DNA of 64,000 nt from Permianibacter fluminis (GTDB taxonomy: Bacteria; Pseudomonadota; Gammaproteobacteria; Enterobacterales; Permianibacteraceae): contig NZ_JABMEG010000001.1 of NCBI RefSeq assembly GCF_013179735.1, forward strand, positions 620,001-684,000, read 5' to 3'. The notes beneath the pieces are model-generated. The model made no database searches, was not told the origin of the DNA, and saw nothing but the letters and a program-made list of their open reading frames with translations. How positions within the stretch are numbered: position 1 is the first letter of the stretch; each line of letters starts with the position of its first letter. Positions 43,419 through 52,532 of this stretch are shown here, in pieces. The translations under genes were made by a program, and so were the position numbers.

Positions 43419-45602
43419 TTACCAGCTCAGTTTCAGCGTATAGGTGCCGTTGCTGGCGCCAGTGCCACCGCTGTAGTACTTCACCCGCACATAGTAAGTC
43501 TTGCTGCTTGTCGCAGTGTTTTTGCTGCTGGCGGTATCCACCTGGCCGGTACCGTTGGTCGACGAGGCCACCTGCTTCTGCGAGCTGTTGTACACGTACA
43601 GATCGTAGTCGGAGCTGGCATTCGGCGTCAGCGTCGCGGTCAGCGTCTTGCCGGCCGGCAGCGTCACTTTGAAGTAATCACCGTCGCTGCTGCTGGCCAT
43701 GTTGCCGGCGACCACGGTGCCGGAGGTGGCAACGCTGTTGGCGGTGCTGAACGAATTGTTGCTTTCGGTTTCGTTCATGTTGCCGCTCGGCGGCGGCGTG
43801 GTGGTGTCAGACAGAATCTTCTGCGCGACAAACTTCGCCTTGAACACATTGGCGTAAGTCGGGTCGCTCGGGAACAGCGCCGTCGCCGCGGCAACCGTTG
43901 CGTTCGCCATGTCCGGCATCTTCAGGTTGGCACCGAGACCGAAATGCGCTTCCAGAATGATCTTGTCGACGTTGGCGCGCGGTTTGCCTTGCGCCATCAG
44001 TTCCACCAGCGCCTGAAACAGCGGCGTTGACCACAGCTCATCCGATTGGAACGTCACGCCGCCTTCGGTCACCGATTGGTGCGCGCCGTAGGTTTTGCTG
44101 CTGTTGTACAGCGCGGTGGTCTTGTTCATCACCCGGCCGCCCCAGCAATTGTTGTGACCATCCCAGCTGAACGCCCATTCCGGGTGATAGCTGGCGCCGT
44201 TCGGCGTGCTGTAGCTGTAGCTGCCAGCCCAGTAATCACCAAAGCCTTCGCCCATCGCGCCGGTGTCGCCGCCGCTCCAGTTGCTGTTGATGTTGTGCTG
44301 AATGGCGTGACCGTATTCGTGCAGGATGACGTCGGCATCTTCGTTGTCATCAACGCAACCGTGACCGAAGGCCAGATAATCGGTCGAACCGCTGAAGCTG
44401 TAATGCGAGTTGTCATCGCCATTCAGGCCATCGGTGTCGACATCGAGCGGCCGGGCAATGATGCCCTTGCTGCCAGTGAAACCGAGCGACTGCATATAGC
44501 GCTGGTTTTGATCGAGATGGAAGTAGGTGTTGCTGTCGTTGAAGGCGTTGTTGCCGCGCTTGGCAGTCCAGATACCGGTGGTCGTGGTCGACGGTGCGGT
44601 ATTCGGCGCTTCGATGTTTTTGATGTTGACCCACGGACCGGACAGCGAATAGACGCCGTTGCTGACGGTCAGATCGAGCAGCGCCTTGTTCTGGTAGGCG
44701 GCATCAAAACTGGCGGCAGCGGTGGTGTCGCTCAGCGAGTCGTTGTTCAGCGTGGTGCGCGGGTCCGGATCAAACACATTGCCGCTGCCGTTGATACCGC
44801 TGGCCAGCGCACTGGCGCGGGCGATCGCGCTGGTTTTGCTGAAATCGTTCTTGGCCGAGATGGCCTGCTTGCGGGTGAATTCCTGCATCGCCGCTTTGCG
44901 ATCCAGCAGTGGCTCACTGGTGGCAGCGCGGTCGTCGCCACCGAGTACCAGCGCGCGCTCGCCTTTGCGCACCAGCGTGGTCGCTTCGCTCTTCAGCAGG
45001 TTGCCGCTGTCGGCATCGAGATATTGCAGCCAGGCACCGGTCGGCATTTGTGCCGCCACATGCACTTTCCAGCTCAGCTTCAATTGACCATCAACCGGCA
45101 CCCAGACCAGCGAAGCGGTCGGTTGGTCGGTCAAACCGTGACGCACTTTCTGATTGGCCCAGGCGCGATCCAGCGCGGCTTCGCGCGACAGCTTGGCGAC
45201 TGGCGCGGTTTTGGCAGCAGCAAGCGTTGCCGGAACCGGGAAGCTGTTGTTATAGACCTGATACACCGCGCCATTGTTGCCGACGCTGACGACCACTTCG
45301 GCCTTGTCGACCGGATAGCCGGCCTGCATTTGCTGGTAGTGATAGTGCTTGCCGGTCAGGCTTTCCTGCACCTTGACCAGTTGCAGATTGTTCAGCTGTT
45401 TCGGCAATTGATAGCGCGCGGCATTGGCGCGCAGATAATCCAGCGGTGCCGATTTGGCGTTGACCAAATCCAGTTTTACGGCCGAGCGGCCATCGTCATG
45501 AAAGGTTGCCGGTGCGGCGAGCGCGGTACCGGCGAAGGCGGCTACCGCGAGTGCGAGTGGTTTGAAGTGGGGCAGAGTTCGGGCGCGAAAAGCGTGATGC
45601 AT
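43419..45602 (-). CDS. secreted fungalysin-like metallopeptidase (M36/M4 type) with C-terminal PPC domain
   Basis: A 727-residue secreted protease. Signal peptide at 1-28, then an FTP-type inhibitory propeptide (LQLVKVQESLTGKHYHYQQ...AEVVVSVGNNG), a PepSY-like segment, and the catalytic domain with zinc motif HEYGH (His428, Glu429, His432) and third ligand Glu452 in GEGFGDYW. A Pro-rich linker leads to a PPC domain (NETESNNSFSTANSV...DYFKVTLPAGKTLTATL) for secretion or binding. The enzyme should digest proteins outside the cell. GGAGA precedes the ATG at 45602. Type II export is likely because PPC domains are common on such substrates. Confidence 0.92.
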   Translation of the reverse strand: MHHAFRARTLPHFKPLALAVAAFAGTALAAPATFHDDGRSAVKLDLVNAKSAPLDYLRANAARYQLPKQLNNLQLVKVQESLTGKHYHYQQMQAGYPVDKAEVVVSVGNNGAVYQVYNNSFPVPATLAAAKTAPVAKLSREAALDRAWANQKVRHGLTDQPTASLVWVPVDGQLKLSWKVHVAAQMPTGAWLQYLDADSGNLLKSEATTLVRKGERALVLGGDDRAATSEPLLDRKAAMQEFTRKQAISAKNDFSKTSAIARASALASGINGSGNVFDPDPRTTLNNDSLSDTTAAASFDAAYQNKALLDLTVSNGVYSLSGPWVNIKNIEAPNTAPSTTTTGIWTAKRGNNAFNDSNTYFHLDQNQRYMQSLGFTGSKGIIARPLDVDTDGLNGDDNSHYSFSGSTDYLAFGHGCVDDNEDADVILHEYGHAIQHNINSNWSGGDTGAMGEGFGDYWAGSYSYSTPNGASYHPEWAFSWDGHNNCWGGRVMNKTTALYNSSKTYGAHQSVTEGGVTFQSDELWSTPLFQALVELMAQGKPRANVDKIILEAHFGLGANLKMPDMANATVAAATALFPSDPTYANVFKAKFVAQKILSDTTTPPPSGNMNETESNNSFSTANSVATSGTVVAGNMASSSDGDYFKVTLPAGKTLTATLTPNASSDYDLYVYNSSQKQVASSTNGTGQVDTASSKNTATSSKTYYVRVKYYSGGTGASNGTYTLKLSW

Positions 45603-45941
45603 GGTGTGTCTCCGTAGCGTTGCGTAGCGTGATCGCTCATAGGCGGCCACTGCTTGTTTTATTTCGGGCTCTTCGGCCCGAGCGACCGAATCTAGTGAAA
45701 TGTGCCGACCGCGAGTACTGCGTTTTGGTAGCGGTTTGTATCGCTTTGTAGGCATCAGAGACGTGAGTTCAACTAGCGCAAATGCAACTGAAACGCACGT
45801 TCTGATAACGCCGTCGTTGCGGCATTAGTGCACTGACAGCGACGACTCGCGCTTGCTACAAACGCGCAGGCTGCAAAAATTCGCAGGCCGCGATACCGCG
45901 CCCATCGCTAGCGCACGTAGACACTTGGGAGGAACCCATCC
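45603..45941. other. divergent intergenic region
   Basis: 339 bp between the metallopeptidase and the lipoprotein gene. No supported gene, repeat or clear operator seen; it should hold two promoters. Confidence 0.5.
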
Positions 45942-46418
45942 ATGAACCACTTTCTCGCTGGCAAATTCAGCGCCGGCATCGTGTTCGTCGCCGCATTGCT
46001 GAGTGGCTGCGCGCACCGGCCGCCCGCGGCAACCGAGCTGGCGCGATTGCAAGCGGAAGTCGCCGAAACCGAACGCGCCTTCGCCCGGACCATGGCGGAG
46101 CGCAATCACGCCGCGTTCACCGGCTTTCTGGCCGACGACACCATTTTCATTTCCGGCGCTTCGCACCTGCGCGGCAAGCAGGCCGTTGCCGACGCCTGGA
46201 AGCCGTTGTATGAGGCACCGACGGCGCCATTTTCCTGGGAGCCGGAATTTGTCGAAATTCAAAACTCCGGTCAGCTGGCACTGAGCAGTGGCCCGGTTCG
46301 CGACGGCAGCGGTAAAGTAATCGCCCAGTTCAGTTCAATCTGGCGACACGAAGCGCCCGGCGTCTGGCGCATCATTTTTGATCGCGGCAATCCGGTCTGC
46401 CCGGCCGCAACGCCCTAG
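45942..46418 (+). CDS. DUF4440/SnoaL-like lipoprotein
   Basis: A 158-residue predicted lipoprotein with an NTF2-like (SnoaL/DUF4440) domain. Signal peptide ends in LLSGC at residue 24, a good lipobox. The fold opens with LQAEVAETERAFARTMAERNHAAFTGFLADDTIFIS and includes GKQAVADAWKPLY and WRHEAPGVWRIIFDRG. The usual catalytic or binding cavity of this family is not specific, so no reaction can be named. GGGAGG precedes the ATG. Likely anchored in a membrane facing the periplasm. A DUF2461 gene follows 64 bp downstream. Confidence 0.85.
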   Translation: MNHFLAGKFSAGIVFVAALLSGCAHRPPAATELARLQAEVAETERAFARTMAERNHAAFTGFLADDTIFISGASHLRGKQAVADAWKPLYEAPTAPFSWEPEFVEIQNSGQLALSSGPVRDGSGKVIAQFSSIWRHEAPGVWRIIFDRGNPVCPAATP

Positions 46419-46481
46419 CTGACGACCGCGTTGCCGCGGTCGCGCCGCAGCAAACCCCGGGTGATCGCCGAAAGGAGTTCC

Positions 46482-47162
46482 ATGAGTTTTACCGAAGGCA
46501 CTTTCAAGTTTCTGGCTGCTTTGGCCAAACACAATAACCGCGACTGGTTTGAGCAAAACAAGCCGCGCTATGAAGAGCTGGTGCGTGAACCGGCGCTGGC
46601 GTTCATCGCCAGCCTGCAGGCGCCGATGCAAACGCTGGCGCCGCAATTTGACGTCAGCGCCAAGAAAATGGGCGGCTCGCTGATGCGGGTGTTCCGCGAC
46701 ACCCGGTTCAGCAACGACAAGACTCCGTACAAAACCAATATCGGCATCCAGTTTCGCCATGTCACCGGCAAAAACGTCCACGCCCCCGGCTTTTACATTC
46801 ACCTGAGCCCGCAGGAATGTTTTCTCGGCGCCGGCATGTGGCATCCGGAAGCCGATGCGTTGAAGAAGATCCGCAACTACATTCACGACAATCCCTACAC
46901 CTGGGGCATGTCGGTGCGCGACAAGACCTTTCGCAAGTATTTCAGCCTGGAGGGTGACAGCCTGCAGCGGATGCCGCGTGGCTATTCGGATAGCCATGAG
47001 CATGCGGTTGACCTGAAGCGCAAGGATTTCATTGCGATCCATCCGTTTGCCACCGAGGAAGCGCTGAAGAAATCGTTCGGCAAATTCTGCTTGACCCGGT
47101 TTGCTGCCACCGAAGAATTCATGCACACGCTGTGCGAGGCGGTTGATGTCGTTTGGAAATAG
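46482..47162 (+). CDS. DUF2461-family protein
   Basis: A 226-residue soluble protein of the DUF2461 (TIGR02453) family. The conserved motifs are complete: FLAALAKHNNRDWFEQNKPRYEELVREP near residues 10-37, RVFRDTRFSNDKTPYKTNIG at about 67-86, and GFYIHLSPQECFLGAGMWHP. The family is widespread, and its reaction is unknown to me. AAAGGAG lies 5 bases before the ATG at 46482. It follows the DUF4440 lipoprotein gene on the same strand and is closed by a strong bidirectional terminator. Confidence 0.93.
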   Translation: MSFTEGTFKFLAALAKHNNRDWFEQNKPRYEELVREPALAFIASLQAPMQTLAPQFDVSAKKMGGSLMRVFRDTRFSNDKTPYKTNIGIQFRHVTGKNVHAPGFYIHLSPQECFLGAGMWHPEADALKKIRNYIHDNPYTWGMSVRDKTFRKYFSLEGDSLQRMPRGYSDSHEHAVDLKRKDFIAIHPFATEEALKKSFGKFCLTRFAATEEFMHTLCEAVDVVWK

Positions 47163-47246
47163 TTGACGGAGTTCGTCGGTGGGAAATAGTCGAAGGAAAT
47201 AGCCGCTATTGACCACAAGCGACACCTACTTCAGCGCGCAACCCGC

Positions 47247-47282
47247 AAAAAAAAACCGCCGGCAATTGCCGGCGGTTTTTTT
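47247..47282. terminator. bidirectional terminator
   Basis: Perfect palindrome CCGCCGGCAATTGCCGGCGG with nine A before it and seven T after it. It separates the convergent DUF2461 and metallopeptidase genes. Confidence 0.95.
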
Positions 47283-47303
47283 CTGCCTGAACGAGCCTGA
47301 AGC

Positions 47304-48704
47304 TTACCAACCGAGGTCGGTCAGCAAGGCCTTGCTCAGATCTTCCGGCGCGTTGACCGAGTGGGTCAGATCGCCGTTGATGGACGGCTCCATCAGCAGG
47401 TTGCGGGTTGCGCTGGTGTCCCAGTGCGAAACCGACGAACCGCTTTGATACGGGCTTGGCGTGAACATCATCACCCGACCTGCAGTATCGGCACCGGCCA
47501 GCTGGTTCGGATTGACGCCGAGATTGACCTTCAGCGCCGAGCTGGTCCGCGACCGGGTTTTCAGGGCGGTGCGCAGCAGCGTGGCATCGGCCAGCGTGAT
47601 CCGAGCCGACGGAATGGTGATGCTCGGATCGGCACCGCCGAGACCGGCCGGCGGCGTACCGGCAACGTTGTCGGCAATGATCACGCCGATGGCGCCGGCG
47701 TCCTGGGCGTTTTTCACCTTGATGGTGAAGCCGCAGACACCACGGTCAATCAGCGCGATGTTGTTTTTCACCGCCAGAGCATTGGCTGCACTCAGCGGCG
47801 CACAACCATCGGTCGAGATCGGCATCACGGTACCGGACACGCCCGGTGCCGCAATGGCCGGACCGTAACTGGCAGCGCCAACCAGATAGTCACCGAGCAG
47901 ATTGGCCGGAGCCGTCACTGCCAGACGCGGCGTGCCGAGCGTCAATACGCTGGGTGTCAGCGCAGTGACGTTGTTACCGGTCCAAACCACCTTGCGACCG
48001 TTGATGCCGGAGCTTTGCCGTTCGGCCTGGGTCATCTGCTCCCAGTTCTTGTTCAAGCTCAGGTCGTACAGGAAGGGGTCCCACATCGACGGGAAGCCGG
48101 CCAGCTGGGCACCGGTGGAACCGTTGGTGACGTTGCTGAAACCGAGACCATGACCAAACTCATGCAGCAGCACGGTGACCAGATCAATCGCGGTGCCGTG
48201 ATTGGTGTCGAGACCGAGATAAAACGGCGAACCGGCCAAGCAGTTCGGCTGACCGAGGTTGGAGTTGAAGCGGGCGCGGATATCCGGCTGACCCGGATCC
48301 AAATCGGCACCGAACAGCTTGTCGGCGATCGCGCCGTGATACCAGTGTGCCGGCATCGGCACGCCAGCAAAATCGCGCCAGACGGACAACGGACCAGCGC
48401 TGCCCAGCACCGCACTGCTGGAGGTGCAAGTCAGCGGTTCCATGGTTGCCAGCACGCTGATCGTCACGTTGCTGTTCAGCGTTGCGCCCCAGATGTTGGC
48501 CGCTTCCTGAAACGCGATCAGCCGTTGCTGGCCGAGTGTGGTGCCGACGTTGCCACCGACCGGTGCGACCGGGGTCGCGTCATTGAAACCAACGCCGGGA
48601 GCATTACCGTTGACGATGACAATGGTCGCCGCGGCGTTTGCCGCGATCGGCAGCGCCATTGCGCCAGTGAGCGCCGCGCCAAGGAGCAGTTTATTGAGTT
48701 TCAT
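47304..48704 (-). CDS. secreted HExxH metallopeptidase with PA domain
   Basis: A 466-residue exported protein. Signal peptide at 1-25 (ALPIAANAA). The zinc motif is HEFGHGLGF (His181, Glu182, His185, Gly188); a third ligand is not obvious at the usual metzincin position, since residue 191 is Asn. A protease-associated (PA) domain of about 120 residues, with DGCAPLSAANALAVKNNIALIDRGVCGFTIKVKNAQDAGAIGVIIAD, is inserted between the zinc motif and the C-terminal part. The close MKLNKLLLG start at 48704 has AGGAG nearby and overlaps the stop of the upstream small gene by 14 bases. It is last in a three-gene operon. Confidence 0.88.
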   Translation of the reverse strand: MKLNKLLLGAALTGAMALPIAANAAATIVIVNGNAPGVGFNDATPVAPVGGNVGTTLGQQRLIAFQEAANIWGATLNSNVTISVLATMEPLTCTSSSAVLGSAGPLSVWRDFAGVPMPAHWYHGAIADKLFGADLDPGQPDIRARFNSNLGQPNCLAGSPFYLGLDTNHGTAIDLVTVLLHEFGHGLGFSNVTNGSTGAQLAGFPSMWDPFLYDLSLNKNWEQMTQAERQSSGINGRKVVWTGNNVTALTPSVLTLGTPRLAVTAPANLLGDYLVGAASYGPAIAAPGVSGTVMPISTDGCAPLSAANALAVKNNIALIDRGVCGFTIKVKNAQDAGAIGVIIADNVAGTPPAGLGGADPSITIPSARITLADATLLRTALKTRSRTSSALKVNLGVNPNQLAGADTAGRVMMFTPSPYQSGSSVSHWDTSATRNLLMEPSINGDLTHSVNAPEDLSKALLTDLGW

Positions 48705-49158
48705 AGACAGTCTCCTGGGCAACGGTGGGCGATTGCAGTTGCAGATGGGCAGCATGCGTGGCGGCATCTTCACCTTGCGCGCAGGCCTGGTGCAGTTTGC
48801 CGTCAGTGCCGCGCGTCACAACCACATAGCTGTATTCGCTTTCCGGCACTTCCATGCCGACCGCGCCACCGCTGCTCGTCATCATCGTGCGCTGCGGTTT
48901 GGCCGGTAGCGCCTTGTTCACCATCGTGGCAGCGCTCTTGCTGCGCGTTTGCTTGTTGGCGCTCGCGGCGCGCTCCAGCGTTTTGACTTCCGCTGCGGTC
49001 GGCTCGCGGAATTGTCCGGTCACCGGATCTTTGAACACCCGCATGCCAGCACTGGCAGCGGCCGCTTCATCGCCGGTTTGGTCGGCAGCCACGGCACCGG
49101 CGCAGGCCAGCACCAACACGGACGCCAGCAGGCGCCCGGTAAATTGAGTTCGAGTCAT
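48691..49158 (-). CDS. small exported protein coupled to the metallopeptidase
   Basis: A 155-residue protein with a signal peptide ending in AVAAD. I do not recognise it. The mature part starts with QTGDEAAAASAGMRVFKDPVTGQFREPTAAEV; the FKDPVTGQFREP piece recurs in small exported proteins of other gammaproteobacteria, as far as I recall. Its last 14 bases overlap the start of the metallopeptidase (ATGAAACTCAATAA), so translation is probably coupled. It could be a chaperone, inhibitor or structural partner of that enzyme. GGAG precedes its ATG. Confidence 0.78.
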   Translation of the reverse strand: MTRTQFTGRLLASVLVLACAGAVAADQTGDEAAAASAGMRVFKDPVTGQFREPTAAEVKTLERAASANKQTRSKSAATMVNKALPAKPQRTMMTSSGGAVGMEVPESEYSYVVVTRGTDGKLHQACAQGEDAATHAAHLQLQSPTVAQETVYETQ

Positions 49159-49178
49159 GGGAGATCTCCGTCAATCAT

Positions 49179-49853
49179 TCAGACGCGGGCGCGACGACGC
49201 GCCGCCAGCAAACCGAACACACCAAGGCCGAGCACGGCCAGACTGGTCGGCTCCGGCACGCCAACGGTCAGCGAATCGATACCGATGTAATCGCCATTGA
49301 GGTCGGTGTTGTCGACAACATAACGCAGCGCGATACGGCCATTGCCGAAACCGATGTCACCAAAGGTCACCCGCACCTGCACCCAGTCGAGCGGATAGTC
49401 GGCGCCGGCCAGCAGCACTTCGACCATACCCATGCTGGTGAAATCGCCGACATCGTTGGCGCTGCTGCCGACATTGATCGAATCACTGGTGGTGAAGCGC
49501 ACTTCCAGCGAATCAAAAAACTCGGAGTCATTGCGGCGGGTGTAGAACGTCAGATAGCTGGCTTCATTCAGCGTCAGCAGCGGTGTGATTAGCCAGTTGC
49601 TGATTTGACCACCGGCGCCGGCATTGAGGAAGTTGGCGGCGATATAGCTGTTATCGCTACCTTCATAGGCGGAAAACACGCCGTCATTGCCCTGGAACCA
49701 GCTGGTTTGGCCGCCAGCGGTGCTGTTGTTGATCAGCGCCCAGCCGTCACCGGCCAGCGTCGTGATGTCATCAAAGTCCTCGGTAAAGATAGGATCTGCC
49801 TGCGCCACTCCGGACGCCAGCAGCAGAGCCGCAGCTATTGATAAGGCTTTCAT
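49179..49853 (-). CDS. PEP-CTERM-anchored choice-of-anchor protein
   Basis: A 224-residue secreted protein. Signal peptide at 1-19, then a beta-rich domain that opens EDFDDITTLAGDGWALINNST, typical of choice-of-anchor J domains, and a C-terminal sorting tail VPEPTSLAVLGLGVFGLLAARRRARV. This tail contains the PEP motif, a hydrophobic helix and the basic end recognised by exosortase EpsH/XrtA. An exosortase gene is not in the window. The gene is first in a three-gene set: it ends 20 bases before the small exported protein gene, which overlaps the metallopeptidase gene. A cell-surface role is likely. Confidence 0.9.
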   Translation of the reverse strand: MKALSIAAALLLASGVAQADPIFTEDFDDITTLAGDGWALINNSTAGGQTSWFQGNDGVFSAYEGSDNSYIAANFLNAGAGGQISNWLITPLLTLNEASYLTFYTRRNDSEFFDSLEVRFTTSDSINVGSSANDVGDFTSMGMVEVLLAGADYPLDWVQVRVTFGDIGFGNGRIALRYVVDNTDLNGDYIGIDSLTVGVPEPTSLAVLGLGVFGLLAARRRARV

Positions 49854-50479
49854 CCTGATTTCTCCAAGCGTTGCGAACCAATGATTGTTTTTACAAACGG
49901 TTTTGACCGACTTTTTTTACGACAGGTGGGGTAAAGAAGATGTGACACCAGCCCATCCGGCTGGCGGCCGACGCGGATCGCCCGCAGGAACCGTGCCGTC
50001 GCGGCAACTCGCTGATGTAGTTGGGATTTAATCACCGTGTAATTTCGTGTTGTCAAAAATGCTGACGCAAATGCGCTTATCGAACGGCGTTTGCGTTACA
50101 AATGCAGCCCGCGCAAGCGCGGTCGGCATGACTGTGCTGCATCGCAGCAGTGATGACGGCGGTGAGGACTGTTCCGTTACGCCTCGGCGCACACTTTTGG
50201 CCGCAGCAAATCCGATCGCGGCAAATGGTGAACGATCACGCTTCCGCGCTCGGCAGAAGCCACGCGTCTTCGCTCCTAACGACTGACGCCTAATTCCTGG
50301 CGTCTCGTCTCAGGCACCTGACACCCGAACGACGAACACTGATAGAGTTTGCGCCGTCACGTTTTTTCCGGTCGCTGCATTTTATGCAGCGGTGGATGCG
50401 GACTGACCGGACAGGTCAGCAACAACAAAAGCAAAACACGATGCTGGCGAGTGAACGCGGCATCACGAGGAGAATGAAA
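49854..50479. other. 626-bp divergent intergenic region
   Basis: Between the PEP-CTERM gene and the MAPEG gene. It should carry the operon promoter for the minus strand. I see no hairpin, tRNA or supported reading frame. Local sequence at 50085-50300 is less repetitive than the coding DNA but has no recognisable element. Confidence 0.5.
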
Positions 50480-50860
50480 ATGGTGGATGTGATCATTGCA
50501 CTGGTGCTGCTGCAGTACCTGCTGTTTGGCGCACTGGTCTCGAAGGCGCGCGGCAAGTATGGCGTCAAGGCACCGGCCACTACCGGTCATGACGTGTTCG
50601 AACGCTACTACCGCGTGCAGATGAATACGCTGGAGCAACTGATCCTGTTGCTGCCGCTGATGTTGCTGGCGCGCAGCTATGTCGCCGAATACTGGGTTGC
50701 GCTGGCGGGCGTGCTCTATCTGATTGGCCGGTTTCTGTATTTCCGTGCGTATGTGGCCGATCCGCGCAGCCGCAGTCTCGGTTTCACGCTCGGCTTGATT
50801 CCAGTGCTGCTGCTGTTGTTGGTTGTGCTCGTTGGCGGGCTCTGGCAATTGCTGAGCTGA
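50480..50860 (+). CDS. MAPEG-family membrane protein
   Basis: A 126-residue membrane protein with four hydrophobic helices. The signature GHDVFERYYRVQMNTLEQLILLLPLMLLA at about residues 36-64 places it in the MAPEG superfamily (the Glu-Arg-Asn pattern of the glutathione-binding face). The ATG at 50480 is favoured over one at 50474 because GAGGAG then stands 7 bases upstream. A MATE pump gene starts 37 bp downstream, so the pair may be co-transcribed. Glutathione or lipid-peroxide function is possible, not shown. Confidence 0.87.
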   Translation: MVDVIIALVLLQYLLFGALVSKARGKYGVKAPATTGHDVFERYYRVQMNTLEQLILLLPLMLLARSYVAEYWVALAGVLYLIGRFLYFRAYVADPRSRSLGFTLGLIPVLLLLLVVLVGGLWQLLS

Positions 50861-50897
50861 TCACGAACACGGCGCTGCGTCTCGACAAGGACACGCG

Positions 50898-52253
50898 ATG
50901 AAAGATTTGACCCAAGGCCCCATACACACACATCTGCTGCGGATGGCCGCACCGATTGCCATCGGAATGCTGGTGCAAACGCTTTACTACATGGTCGATT
51001 TGTATTTTGTCGCGCAGCTTGGCGATCACGCGCTGGCCGGCGTCAGTGCCGGCGGCAATGTGATGTTCCTGATCATGGCGCTGACCCAGATGCTCAGCGT
51101 CGGCGCGGTGACGCTGATCTCGCACGCGGTCGGCCGCAAGGATCAGGCCGACGCCAATCTGGCATTCAATCAGACCTTGCTGCTGTCGGTGCTGTGCGGC
51201 CTGCTGACGCTGTTCGGCTGCTACGGTCTGGCCGATTATTACTTCAGCGCCGTCGGCGCCGATGCGGAGACCCACGCTGCCGGCATCAGCTATCTATTTT
51301 GGTTTGCGCCCGGTTTGGCGTTGCAGTTTGCCTTGGTCGGCATGAGCGGCGCCTTGCGCGGTACCGGCATCGTCAAGCCGACCATGCTGGTGCAGATGCT
51401 GACCGTGCTGGTCAACATTGTGTTGGCGCCGGTGTTGATCGCCGGTTGGGGTACCGGCAAGGCGCTGGGCGTCGCCGGTGCCGGTCTCGCCAGTTCGCTG
51501 GCGGTGATCGTCGGGGTGATGGTGCTGGCCTGGTATTTTCTGCGGCTGGAACATTACGTCAGCATTGATCGCCAACTCTGGCGACCGGATTTTGCCATCT
51601 GGAAGCGTCTGCTCAATGTCGGCCTGCCGGCTGGTGGCGAATTTGCCTGCATGTTCGTGTTCATGGCGGTGATCTACTCGGTGATCAGCCACTTTGGTGC
51701 GGCGGCCCAAGCCGGCTTCGGCGTTGGCTCGCGGGTCATGCAAGCGATCTTCTTGCCGGCCATGGCAATCGCTTTCGCCGTCGCGCCCATTGCCGGCCAG
51801 AATTTCGGCGCCAGAAATGCGGCGCGCGTGCGCGAAACCATCCGCAAGGCGCTGTATCTGGAAGCGGCGCTGATGTTTGCCTTGACCTTGCTCTGCCAAA
51901 TCAAACCGGCCGCCTTGGTCGGGGTGTTTTCAAGCGAAGCTGCCGTGATCACCGTCGGCGCGCAATTCCTGCAGATCATTTCCTGGAATTTCGTCGGCTC
52001 CGGTGTGATCTTCGCTTGCTCCGGCATGTTTCAGGCACTCGGCAATACCTGGCCGGCCCTGATCAGCATGGCCACGCGCTTGCTGACGTTCGCGCTGCCG
52101 GCACTGTGGTTGTCGCGCCAACCGGGCTTTGAGATTGTCCACATCTGGTATCTGTCGGTGGCAACGGTCGGTTTGCAGATGCTGACCAGCTTGTTGTTGT
52201 TGCGCAGCGAACTCGGCAAGCGGCTGGCGCCGCTCGATGCGCAGCGCGCGTGA
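50898..52253 (+). CDS. MATE-family multidrug efflux transporter
   Basis: A 451-residue inner-membrane exporter with 12 predicted helices, the normal MATE size. The pattern of two homologous halves is visible: IAIGMLVQTLYYMVDLYFVAQLG in the first and LPAGGEFACMFVFMAVIYSVISHFG in the second. It would expel cationic compounds in exchange for Na+ or H+. The ATG at 50898 has AAGG. It lies between a MAPEG gene and a CPXCG gene on the same strand, with gaps of 37 and 23 bp, which suggests one transcript. Specificity unknown. Confidence 0.9.
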   Translation: MKDLTQGPIHTHLLRMAAPIAIGMLVQTLYYMVDLYFVAQLGDHALAGVSAGGNVMFLIMALTQMLSVGAVTLISHAVGRKDQADANLAFNQTLLLSVLCGLLTLFGCYGLADYYFSAVGADAETHAAGISYLFWFAPGLALQFALVGMSGALRGTGIVKPTMLVQMLTVLVNIVLAPVLIAGWGTGKALGVAGAGLASSLAVIVGVMVLAWYFLRLEHYVSIDRQLWRPDFAIWKRLLNVGLPAGGEFACMFVFMAVIYSVISHFGAAAQAGFGVGSRVMQAIFLPAMAIAFAVAPIAGQNFGARNAARVRETIRKALYLEAALMFALTLLCQIKPAALVGVFSSEAAVITVGAQFLQIISWNFVGSGVIFACSGMFQALGNTWPALISMATRLLTFALPALWLSRQPGFEIVHIWYLSVATVGLQMLTSLLLLRSELGKRLAPLDAQRA

Positions 52254-52276
52254 CCACCGACGGAGAGTGAATCAGC

Positions 52277-52483
52277 ATGAACGGTCTGCACAGCAGCGAA
52301 CAGAGTTGTCCGTATTGCGGTGAGTCCATCGAGCTGCTGATTGATGGCTCGATTGCCGAGCAGAGCTATATCGAAGATTGTCCGGTTTGTTGCCGACCGA
52401 TGATCGTTGAGGTGCGCGTGCCGGACGGAGAATTTGGCGACGAGGAACCGCCCGAGGTGACCCTTCGCAGCGAGGATGAATAG
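52277..52483 (+). CDS. CPXCG-motif cysteine-rich protein
   Basis: A 68-residue protein with two zinc-knuckle-like pairs, CPYC (Cys11, Cys14) and CPVC (Cys35, Cys38). That makes it a standard member of the CPXCG family, whose tail is acidic (GDEEPPEVTLRSEDE). It probably binds one zinc or iron atom. GGAGAG is upstream of the ATG, and the MATE gene ends 23 bp earlier. Its partner is unknown. Confidence 0.9.
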   Translation: MNGLHSSEQSCPYCGESIELLIDGSIAEQSYIEDCPVCCRPMIVEVRVPDGEFGDEEPPEVTLRSEDE

Positions 52484-52484
52484 A

Positions 52485-52515
52485 AGCGAGGCCGCAGACG
52501 GCCTCGCTTTTTTTT
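52485..52515 (+). terminator. rho-independent terminator of the MAPEG-MATE-CPXCG set
   Basis: Ten-base stem AGCGAGGCCG/CGGCCTCGCT around CAGA, then eight T, beginning 2 bases after the CPXCG stop. Confidence 0.94.
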
Positions 52516-52532
52516 CCGATTTGGTAGCAGTG

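Noticed and set aside
44046-45617. 523-codon open frame on the plus strand
   Set aside because: Antisense to the fungalysin-like peptidase; the real gene has a signal peptide, HEYGH and PPC domain on the other strand.
47361-48986. 541-codon open frame on the plus strand
   Set aside because: Antisense to the PA-domain metallopeptidase gene and its small partner; composition (Arg, Gly, His, Gln rich) is typical of shadow frames.
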